Shown here in pieces: positions 35,901 to 47,900 of a DNA stretch of 64,000 nt. Under the pieces are notes generated by a model. It was not told where the DNA came from. It saw only the letters and a program-made list of their open reading frames with translations, and made no database searches. The position numbers were made by a program, and so were the translations under genes. Source of the DNA: Apostichopus japonicus (Eukaryota; Echinodermata; Holothuroidea; Aspidochirotida; Stichopodidae); the NCBI RefSeq assembly GCF_037975245.1, contig NC_092564.1:796601-860600 (forward strand). The letters run 5' to 3'. Each line of letters opens with the position of its first letter. The first letter of the stretch is position 1.

Positions 35901-38900
35901 CACTGGTTTTCATTAGACCATTGATGTATGCTGGTCAATTACATCATGCTGGTTTTAATGTTTCTAATATGACAAGTTACCACTGGTTTTCATTAGACCA
36001 TTGATGTACATTAATTTCATTCATGCTGGTTTCTAATATGACAAGTTACCACTGATTTTCATTAGACCATTGATGTATGTTGGTAAATTACATGAATGAT
36101 GGTTTTAATGTTGCTAATGAATTGTTTATATGCTGGTTTTAATGAATGCTGGTTTTAATGAACAATGTTACTAATATGACAAGTTAATCCACTGGTTTTC
36201 ATTAGTAGTCTGATTTTCATTGTCTGGGGTTTTACTGTAGTGAAGTGAAATTTTGTTGTGTGCACCCGTTGTATTTACATGTATTACGTAATAGTTCGTA
36301 ATAGTCAGTTTGTTAGCGTTAGTTGTTTGCACGTGCATTTCTTCAGTTCCTGTATACGTTGTTGTATGGCGAACATCGTCCCTGCAGAGCTCCGGGGTTC
36401 GCCTCGTAAACCCCTTATTATTTCATCACATTTATTAATCTTGGGTCGTAATTAGCCCAGATTTACTCTATATCTTTACTGCCTGAAGTCCGTGAAGGAG
36501 ATGTCACTCTTCTCAGAGGCAGGATGCCTCAGGTTTTGGATGGTTCGGCTTCTGGCTCGAAGCCACTGGTTTCCAAGATGGCGGATCATACCAACATATT
36601 GTATAGCGAGCTGGCTAGCGGCGATGGAGTCTCGATGTCCGCGAGCTTCCTTTACCGCGAGCATAGAGTCCTCTTCTTCGTTACCGCGAGCAAGCTTCAC
36701 ACATTTATAGTAAAAGTTTAAGTCATACATATTGTATTGTTTACTGCCGTATGTACCCTTATTGTTATTTAATTGAATTGTAGTTTTAAGTGTTGCCCCA
36801 TTGGCTAGGTTGTACTTCACCGTACAAAGTACATGATAGGTTGTGTTTTGGACCTTGGTCCTATGGGTATATAGCGTGTATTGTTAAACAAGTGTGTAAT
36901 ATTGCGTACTTTTATACTGTAGTGTTACAGTACCGTGAGTTTCAGTATACAGAGAGTTATTAACAGTTACGTGTATTGTACTGTATTGACAGTTCAGTTG
37001 TATTGATTATTATTTATTGTACCTGTATTTCAGTATTGTACTGCTCGCAGTGTAAAGAGCGTATACTGTATTTGTATTTTGTATCTTGAACATTATTGTT
37101 ACTGTTGTCACTATAGAGTTGTCTCAGAGCTTGTCCTTTTAATCTTAGCCTTTATGGATAGCTATAGAGTGACAAGTCTCTTGAGAGTTTGTGGGTTCAG
37201 GAGGTGGAAATTCCTGCTGTCTAGGAACAGTACGGTGAAAAGGCCTATAATGTGTTGCAGCTGGCATATGTTGCCCTAGACTGGCCATTATGAAGGTGTA
37301 AAATTCCTCGCCTGTTGGCAAACGTTTTATATTATTTATGCAGTTTATTTCATAATGTTCATTTTACATTTTTCCTTATACACTTAATGCATTGTTGTAC
37401 AGTATTGTAAGAGTACAAGATTGATTGCGGGTATTGATTCTTTAATTGTATTCATGTTGTATGAATATTACTTAGTTTGAGCACAGGTTCTGTGCATATT
37501 TCACAGAATGAGTATAGGTTTTTCCCCAGTTTATTAGGTCATTAGGAGTTCATAAAGCCATTTACTGTATACTGTCATGTATCATGATTTGTTCATTTGT
37601 ATATTATCATTTACCATTTTGTATAGTTTGTAATAAAATGTCAGCCGTTGTGTCAACGCAAGAAAACTCTTGCATCCTCATTGATAACTTATGAGTTCGA
37701 AGCGAAGGACCCCAAACCCGGTAATTTCCCCCCGCCATCCGCGGTTCGCTTCATTACATTAGGTTGTGTTACATTATTAGACATTCTTTTAGAAGTGTAT
37801 TCTTTTCATTCTGGTAGAGTAATCCCAAGTCTTAATTTACATGAATGGTTTAAAGTTATATTATTTAGCCCTTTACATACTTACATATATAACACTACTG
37901 TATACAGTGTTATGTACTTTGTTAGCTGTTGAATTTTGAAATTTGCTGTAATCTCATTCCATTATCATTACATTTCAAGTCATTAATTCTGTAGATCAAT
38001 TTAATGCATAAATTACACCAGAGACTAGTACATGACACAATTTACTTAGACTATCAAACATAGTTTCTCCAAATATACTTTTAAAGATTGGTTTTAGTGA
38101 TAGTGAAGTGATAGAAGGCATGGCCATCATTATTTGCTCTCAAAATTAATCTGGCTAAAAATTGCTTATGATTTTCTACCTGGAGATCAAAACCTGACTG
38201 ACTCATACTTAGGTTCTACATTGGTGAAATAGTATTTCAATATTGAGCACTTGAAAATATTTCATCAATCATGTAACTATGCTTTTTGTTTTAAGCATTC
38301 ATGGAAGTAAAGGTTAAAGTTCTTATTACTCTGCAATACGAAACTAAAATACCCGGCGGTTCAGTGTTTCTACATAAACTTATCAGTTGGCGGGCTTTCA
38401 AATATTAACAAGACTTCAGCTTGTTTGATCCACCCAAGTTGTACTTTGACCTACTGTACAGTGTATAGGTTTTTCTCTATAGTGTCAGGTCTATTTACTC
38501 ATTTAAGTGATTTCTCTCTAAGTGGAAACATCCACGGTTTAGCTGACAGACACTTGACTACATCTGTTAAATAACTGTAAGTACTAATTGTGAGACAAAG
38601 CCATAAAATCATATCATCTGTACATAGTGAAACTCTGTGATATTGCTTGCATTGTTGTCTGGATGATTTTTTTCCTAATTAATTTCATACAATTACTGGC
38701 AGTTTTTTATGTCAGTCTTCTCAAGTCAGATGATCAAGATGATCAAGATTTAATTTTTTGTTTGTTTTTGGTATGAGTTTGTATGTAAAGCCAATTCACT
38801 ACAGGTCAGTCCGTAGAATAGAACCCATTTCTGAACAGAAAACATGTTTCTATATTCTGGGTTTAGTACTAATTTTTGAAACAGTAAGCTAATTGTGTAT

Positions 38901-41900
38901 CTTCGTTTTATGTTATATTTTCTAATCTAAATTTAAATGCAGTGAATACTACATTTCTAATAGATGCTGCAATATATTGCATTAATATTTTATGGTAATC
39001 ATACTGTGTTTCCCTAATTTAATGAAATATCAATCTCTTGAAAGAGCTCTACAATATGACGTAAATCAAAGCAAACAAATTTGTAGCTTTGTAGAAAGTG
39101 AAAGACTTGTTAGTGAATTGTCAAATGAGTATCGGTTAGTAATAGGTTCATAGGTGAGTAGGTTCAAAGGTGAGATTGAGTATTGTTACTTATGAAAGTA
39201 CTTGAGATCGAACCATCTATGTTTAAATTCATTGATTGTGTCCTAAGCCACCCTTTTGACAGATAATGTATCACACATCCTTCTCTCATATGTGGACTTT
39301 GATATCAAACTACTAAGGTGCAATTTCAAATCTCTCCTTGCATGAGCATAGCTTTTACCAGCAACTTATTTCTCTTGGGGTCTGTTCTCATTAAGCCTTG
39401 TTGCTTAAATTATTTCCTTGACAAAATTGTCTTTATTGGTAAGTTTATAACAGAGAGTCTGTTTGTGCCTTCATTTTGTTTTTAAATACACTTCTTGAGA
39501 TATTGGAAATGTTAAACAAAAGTAGCAAGTGAATCTTACCTTGGAGTGTTCAAAATTGTTTTGTGTAAGAGCTGTAAAATACTGTAACTTACCTTGCTAA
39601 ACCTCCACTCATGTCATCATGTGGACAAAGTAAATGTTTTAATGTTTTGTTCTTGAACTAAATGAGCATCTTATCCTTATTAAATTCACTTTTCCTCCAA
39701 TTTGCAGTACAACAGTATGAGCTACGAAGGTGACAACGGTTTTACTTTTGAAGATGTCAATGTGAAACATGGTAAGAACTTTTCATTATATTCTTCATGT
39801 GGAATGTCAGTCTTTTATTTGGTTGATGATTTTAATTAAGACCAGACATGAATGCTTCAGGGCTATAATGTTGTATCAAAGTTTGCTAAGAGACAAAAAA
39901 TAAAAAAACACCCATGGGTATGGAAACAATTTTGTCATCAAATTGAAACACACCTAACAGCTGAGACTTGTCTTGTATGATATAAACAGGTTTGATTGCT
40001 AATTCTCATATATATGCTTCATCATTTTCTGAAAGAACAAATTTAAGGGTGAATTTGAGCTCTTGAAATAGTCTAACTGGACTAACAAATAAATCTTGGC
40101 AATTTATCTGTAGCCAAGTATGCTTGTATCACTGACTGGTATAGCCTAGTGGTTAGAGCATCCGCTTATCTGCCAGAAGGTTCGGGGTTCGACTCCGGGC
40201 TGAGTCATACCAAAGACTTTAAAAATGGTACCTACTGCCATCTTGCTTGGTGCTCAGCATATAAGTATGGAGTGGGGGAATATGTGTGTCTGATCGGTAA
40301 ATACGATTTAGCACCCTTTGTGGCAGCTCATCGTGTATAGTCCACAGTGAATTGAGAACGGTTATAGAATGATAATAGACGGTTGGTTATAGGCACTGCG
40401 CCATGAGCGTCTTCGGACGGATACTGGCGCAATACGTGTACACATTATGATTATTAGTATTATAAAGGCAATTTAAGTTCAAGTTCATATCACTTGTAAA
40501 GGCCTTCATTGATTGCACAGTTAAAGTAATGTGTCTTCCATTACCTTCTCATGAGATGCTTTCAAGTAATTAGCTAATTATGAGAATAATGTACCAGCTT
40601 TATTGTCAGTTATTATTTCATTCGCATCCATCTCATGCGGTCCAGTCCTGAGAAAATTTTGACACAATTGTGTGTCAAACAGAGTTGTAACGAATGTTTC
40701 ATGAGCAGGCGCATAGCCAGGAATTTGCCAAGGGAGGGGCGAAACTGTAGATTCGACATTGCAAACTATCTAAGCGTAGCGCCACCATGTTTTGCGCGAA
40801 GCGTTCAAGAAAATTTTGGCTGAAAATGCCTCCCAGAACTTCCCAGGCCTTGTAAGTTGCATCTTAGCATTTTCTCTTTTGAATATACTAGCGATATCAT
40901 AAAAACATTTAAAAATGTCCCCTTCGCCCCCCCCCCCCCCCTGGCTACGCGCCTGTTCATGAGGAATGGCACCAACTGAATAAACATGTCCATGTGGGAT
41001 TCTCCTGTGTTCATGTGTCTTTTAATTATTTTGTCTCATTTCTTGATTCCTTCCTTTGTCTTCCAGGCTTTCTCAGGAAGGTCTATGGGATCCTCACCAT
41101 TCAGTTAACAATAACTGTTGGTATAATCATTGCAATATACATACCAACGTAAGTAGCCTGTTAATGTGTGCATACTCAGGTTTGCAGTGCTGTTAATATT
41201 CTACAAGTACTGCTTACTTATTAACTTGTAATACTATAGGCCTCTTATTACTAGTACTACAGTGTTCACTATGGATTGATTCTTGAGTCAGATTCAATGG
41301 TTAGACCAAGGCTTTCTAATATGAATACAACTTCAAATTCTTACATGCAGCATGCACATTATGCATGCTATCAATGATGGTGGGCTGCAGTTTGAATTGA
41401 ATTGGGAACGTGGTATTTAAATTAATATGAAACATTCATTTGGAAGTTATGGTATTGTCCAGATTTTATAGTGAATTGGCAAGCAGAAATTAGTTAGGTT
41501 TAACTTTTGGACATTTTCAAGTATTAAAGGTGATCCATTTTTGATTTTGGAATATCTTCTGCTACTGAAATACTAACAACTCTTTTAAACCTGTTTTAAG
41601 CTTCTTGCATTACCATTTTGGTATTCTATGAAAATATCATTTAATTTTGTAGTTTATATCTTTTCACAATATTTTTTAAATCGCAATAAAATTTGTTGAG
41701 AAGCGTCTAATTTATTCACTTTGTTTCTTCAATTTACTGTTGTAATGATTGCAAACTTAGGTACAGTCAAACGTAGGTACAGTGAAACAATCAAGGTTCC
41801 ACACAGGTGTGGGCATCATGAGTATATTTTAGTAATACTAATATTATATATTTATGGTGCAATAAACTTTAAAGACCACCAAGATTAACTTTGGCTTTCT

Positions 41901-44900
41901 TGTGATTTTCCCTTTCAGAGCTGACAATTATCCCAACTATTTCATTGAAAATACATGGGTCTTTTGGCTATGCTTGTAAGTAACTGACTGGCAGTTTAAT
42001 AAACATGAATGTTCCTGAAGCTGTTAATGCTTAATGTATGTGTGCTGTAACAGCAATGCTTTGAACATTAGATGAAGTGTGATCTGGTTTGCTTGTTGTA
42101 ATTTTAATCAGTAACATAATGACTGAAGAAATGAAACATATATCTAAACATGCAGAAGATTGGTTGCTAGCGGCCTTGAAGACCATGTCTCTGTGTATAG
42201 CTGGGTGAGCTAGATTATGAAACCACCAATATTTACTCAGTACTGAATGAATTCCTCAAATTATTATGTAACTTGTGGATTTATGTTACATCTACATTGA
42301 ACTATATTCTTTTACATTCTGCTAGAATATAAAAGACAAATCTTGGCAATATCTCTAGAAGTGCCTTGGCAGTGTTGAATATTCAGTAGATATAATGGGC
42401 ACAGGCTCTGTAAATGTGTGGAATAAATTCAATATGGTCGTCTAGCTCTTGAGAAGTTACAGAGAAGTCTGCGATCTGTTATAATACAAAGAAGACAAAT
42501 AAAACAGAAAAGGATTAAAAAGAAACATTTTGGGGATATGGCTGATGTAAGTAGCCTAACACAAAAATAATGTCACTGGATATTCAAGTTTGGACTAGTT
42601 TTCTAAAAAATATAGAATGGTAACTTGGAGTGTGCTTCAATATATCCATTGAATAAAATCTTTCATTCATCCAATAGCTGTTTCACATTTGTCATGATTC
42701 TGGCCTTGGCATGTGTACCAGATTTGAGGAGAAATTCACCAATCAACATCATATGCCTCATGCTGTTTGTAAGTATCCCAGCTGTTCTATAGTAGTGCTT
42801 TTAATGAGTAATTAGTTATGAAATTGTGGTTATATGCAAATTTTACCTGTAATGTTAACCAATTACTGGAACTGATGTAAATATTGTGTTATGTGATTTG
42901 TTATCTTATTTAGAAGTTAACATATTACATTATATTAACATATTCTGATTGATGTAAAAGAAAAACTTAAAAGCTCAGGGAAGTTACTTTACCCGCAGTG
43001 TCTAGTCTAGTTCTGTACAGCAGTTTGCCTCTATATGACACTATACTGATATGATATCAATTAATCAGAAAGAAATCACTACTAAATGCTAAATAAATCA
43101 ACTGCTTTCTTGCAGTGAAGTCTCTCTAAGCGTTTACATCACGCCATCAGTAAGGTGCTCCAATGCAGAATAGGCTATACAGTAATAACTATGTTTACTA
43201 CATCCCAGCTGTGTCAGGGCTTAATGGCTATGTTTATTATATCTCAGCTGTGTCAGGGATTAATGACTATGCGAATTACATCCCAGCTGTGTCAGGGTTT
43301 AATGGTTCTTGATGTAACATATCCATTGATGGTTTCTTAGTAAGGATGACTTTCTTTGATTTCCAATCTTTATTTTTTACTCCAACGCTTCCTATTTATA
43401 AATTGTTGGAATAAATTGAACCATAACCATGCTAAATATGTCTCTCAGCACCTCTGATCAGAATAACTGGCTTACATTTGGTTATAGTTTTAACCATTTC
43501 TTTTCGGCCAAGATTACAAGTAAAGTTGAGGTTAAATGTTGTGTTATATATTAAATACTAAAGAGGAGAGACTTCCTTCTACTTAATATCACAAGCAATC
43601 AATCAAGCAAGCAATTTCAAAAGTATCTCAAAGTCTCTACTTATTGTTTATGATGTCTTGTTTGGTCTTCCCTGTGGTGTTAATATTGACAATTCATTAC
43701 AAATTGATGTTAATTCTGAAGAATATTTCTTCATTACGTAATATCTTATGTTTTCTTCATTTATAAGTTTGTTACTTAATTTTTTGACAGACAATTGCAG
43801 AGGGAGTACTGCTTGGCATAACATGTTCCACCTATGAAGCACAGACTGTACTGATCGCAGCAGGAGCATGTGCTGTGAGTAAACTCACATACAGTAGTAA
43901 TTAAGTGGCAGCTAAATACAAACAGCAAAGACAAAGAACAAACAGCATCTGAATAGCATAAATAGATGTGGTTGCTAGGCAGTGACATCATGTTGCCAGA
44001 TATAGCCTTCTTTGCTGCAGGCAATGAATCACAATATGAGGTCTCATGTATCATAATGTAATATGTTCTAATTGATTATGTTTCTTTATTCAACTTGATT
44101 GTTTATTAACAGTTCTAATTAAATATCTGTGATGTTTGAAGTTGAAGCTTTCCATTTATTTATGTTTTTCTTCTCACAGGGTATCGTCCTGATTCTTACT
44201 CTCTTTGCTTTCCAAACCAAAGTAAGTCATCTTATTCACACATGCTGAGGATGCGTTTCTCACTAAATACATTTTAGTGTTACGATGACCGATCACACTT
44301 CTATGTTTATATAAAAGCCTTAATTCCCTTCCTGCAACAAGTTTTTGTGCCTTGATCCTGATCCTATATAATAAATTTACCCAGGGAAAGGCTTAGAAAT
44401 GCTCACCACTTTTATCCAAATGTACTGATACTCTGCTGTTTAAAGACACAATGATAAATAAGGTAAAGGACAAGCTCATAATGTGGAGTAATGTTATGCT
44501 CCGTAATGCATAGCTTTATAATGTTTCAGGTTATGGGGCTACATAGCTTATCACTTATTGTTCAGAAGTGATTGATCATTTAACTGTCATCCTAAGAAAA
44601 TAAAAACACTTTCAAGTTTGGTATAATTGTGAGAGAATTGTGTAAGTTAGTTATTAGTCTTGATTAATACTAACCTTGGATTCATTGATCAAGAGTGTTT
44701 TTAATACAGAGGCTGTATTCTGAAATGAAAATCATATGCTAGATTTAATTTACTGCTATTTATATTTTTGTGTTCTTGTTAATTTTGAAAGTTATTAATT
44801 GGACAGATCAGATGTGTTGCTTTATTTTGGCAGCGTATTGAACTTATTTGAAAAGAACAAACAGATTTTCAGCTAAAACAGGATTTGAAACTAAGACCTC

Positions 44901-47900
44901 AGGAATAATATCTTTAGTTTGCTGCTTGCTTGTTTTCAATCCTATTCCAGGTAATAATTTCTTTTTTGCTACTTTCAAATTTTGTGCATCAATTCCCAGT
45001 GCTCACTTTGGCAACCTTGATTTGTTGCTTGTAAATTTCCTTCACTATTAACTTGTGTACACTTTATTGATTCCACAGATTGACTTTACCATGATGAGTG
45101 GTTTAGCTCTGGTCTTAGTAACCGTTTTGTTTTTCTTTGGACTGTTTGCAATCATCTTCAGAAATGATGTAAGTTGTTTTGCATCTCAAGTAATCAGACA
45201 GTATGCAAATTATATCATCAGTACTACATATATACGTGTAATGGCATACTATCATCTCAGATATAATCTCATTAACAGTGGCACAACCATGTATATACCC
45301 CCAAATAACATCAGGGCTCAGAACCCCCCCCCCCCCCAGCCCCTATTGGCAGACAGAATGATACAACAAACTAGTTTACAGTACCTAACTATATAACATG
45401 TATTTGCAATATAACCTAACCTAAACAGTCAGAATTCTTCAACAAATAGCATCATTTTGCATATGAGCACCCTAAGCACCATCAAAGGGTTTGGACCACC
45501 CCTCACTTGAGACCCTTCCCTGGATGATGTAACATCACAGTCCCCCACCCCCCCCCTCCAGTTCAATAATGGTGGTTATGCCCCTCATTAAACGGACTTA
45601 GAGCAAGGGATCATCATTAAAGGGATGTAGAGCATCGGAACATCATAAAAGGGATCTAGAGCATCGGATTATCAGTAGAGGGATTTAGAGCACAGGATCA
45701 TCAGTAAAGGGATTTAGAGCATCAGATCATAATTAGAGGTATCTAGAGCAAGGGATCATCAGTAAAAGGGATGTAGAGCAAGGGATCATCAGTAAAGGGA
45801 TCTAGAGCATCGGATCACCAGTAGAGGGATTTAGAGCACAGGATCATCAGTAAAGGGATTTAGAGCATCAGATCATAAGTAAAGGGATCTAGAGCACGGG
45901 ATCATCAGTAGAGGGATCTAGAGAAAGGGATCATCAGTAAAGGGATTTAGAGCAAGGGTCATCAGTAGAGGGATCTAGAGCAAGGGATCATTAGTAAAGG
46001 GATCTAGAGCACAGGATCATCAGTAGAGGGATCTAGAGCATCAGATCATAAGTAAAGGGATCTAGAGCACGGGATCATTAGTAGAGGGATCTAGAGAAAG
46101 GGATCATCAGTAAAGGGATTTAGAGTAAGGGTCAACAGTAGAGGGATCTAGAGCAAGGGATCATTAGTAAAGGGATCTAGAGCACGGGATCATCAGTAGA
46201 GGGATCTAGAGAAAGGGATCATCAGTAAAGGGATTTAGAGCAAGGGTCATCAGTAGAGGGATCTAGAGCAAGGGGTCATCATTTAATAGACCTAGAGCAA
46301 AGATCATCAGTAGAGGGATCTAGAGGAAGGGATCATCAGTAAAGGGATTTAGAGCACAGGATCATCAGTAGAGGGAACTAGAGCAAGGGAACGTCAGTAA
46401 AGGGATCTAGAGCAAGGGAGCATCAGCAGAGGGATCTAGAGCAAGGGAATGTCAGTAAAGGAATCTAGAGCAAGTGATCATCAGCAGAGGGATCTAGAGC
46501 AAGGGGTCATCATTTAATAGACCTAGAGCAAAGATCATCAGTAGATTATCTACAGCTAACTTTTCCTTAAATATTATATACAAAGATAGCATGTGGTCAA
46601 AGGCATGCATTCTTACTGTGTGTTTATAAGGAAGACCTCCAGTAAGGTTCATCTCACTCATTGTCTGGTAGTCTGCAGTTGTAATGGTTACCATCTGGCT
46701 GTTACTTAGCATTTCAAAAGTTCAAAGGAATAAATATTTGAACTTGTCAGAAATGCAAATTGATTAAAAAAGGGGGAAAGTACTTCAAACATATCTTAAT
46801 AACATATGTTGTGAATGAACTTTTGTAAACTTTCAAGATTAATGGATTAATGAATATATGGCTTCATCATGTTGTTAAAGTACCTCAAGTCAGTACTGGA
46901 GAATCATCATCATTTCATCACAATCTCTTCCTATTTATTGATCTGTTTTTCTTTTTCTTTCTTCCTTGCAGGTACTTGATGTAGTCTATTGTTCGCTAGG
47001 AGTCGGTGTGTTTAGTTTAGTAAGTGAATGCTCATATTGTACACTTAACCATTCATCAGATAATTCTAATATGAAGTTAGTGCTGTGGTATAAGAGTTGG
47101 AGCCATTTTATGTTTAGGACATCATTGACTTTAATTTAACTCCATCAAACAGCTACTTAGTAATGAATCTCACACAACTTAGTGCTTGCCTAGTTCCATT
47201 GGATTCTGCAATGAACCTTGTGACACTGAAACTATGATGTCCGATCATTCCTTTAAAATGTCATCCCAGCCAGATATCTCTATTGAGTGAAGGAGTAGAC
47301 ATCAAATATTCAAGTTACCATAAATTATCAGTAGGAAGTTCATTAAAGCTATGATTTTGAAGTAATCGTGTGTACAATGTTTTCAGACTTGGGCATGTGT
47401 AGACCTCAAATGACCCTTGACCGCCACAAAAATCAATACGGTTCTTGTACTCGCCAAGGTGGATCCACATACCAAGTGTGAAATCCATTTAACCTTGACT
47501 TTCGGAGTTCTTGTACTCACTAAGACCAATCCACACATCAAAGGCAGCCATCATACAGTACAAATCTGAGTTAGCATGTTCACAAGCAGTGTCACATACA
47601 CACAGATACATACGTGCCATTGTAACCATAGAGATTCCCTAATTATGCCTTCAGTATGGAATCAAAAAGACAATTATTTGTGCAAAAGTCATTTAGCTCA
47701 AGAAAGATCACAGTATGAACTTTGTAAACTGATAACTCAGAGAGAAGTCTGAATACATTGTAATTAAGCCAACTGTTTAAGTAAAGCATGAAATCAACTT
47801 TGTTTGTGGTATGTAGGCTGACATTAGTGTATTAGCTTGACAACCACATGAACTCAACAGTTGTGTAATTGATTGTTAGTATTGATTATTCTTGTATTAA

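Noticed and set aside
36476-36820. 114-codon minus frame and overlapping plus frames
   Set aside because: They lie in the LTR-like unit. No gag, pol or env similarity was recognised and several frames are open at once.
40140-40212. Functional tRNA gene
   Set aside because: A and B boxes are intact but the T and acceptor stems do not pair, and a SINE body follows.
45169-45396. Extension of the lifeguard-like exon at 45079
   Set aside because: It follows a clear gtaagt donor, and the next exon joins in phase, so this is intron read-through.
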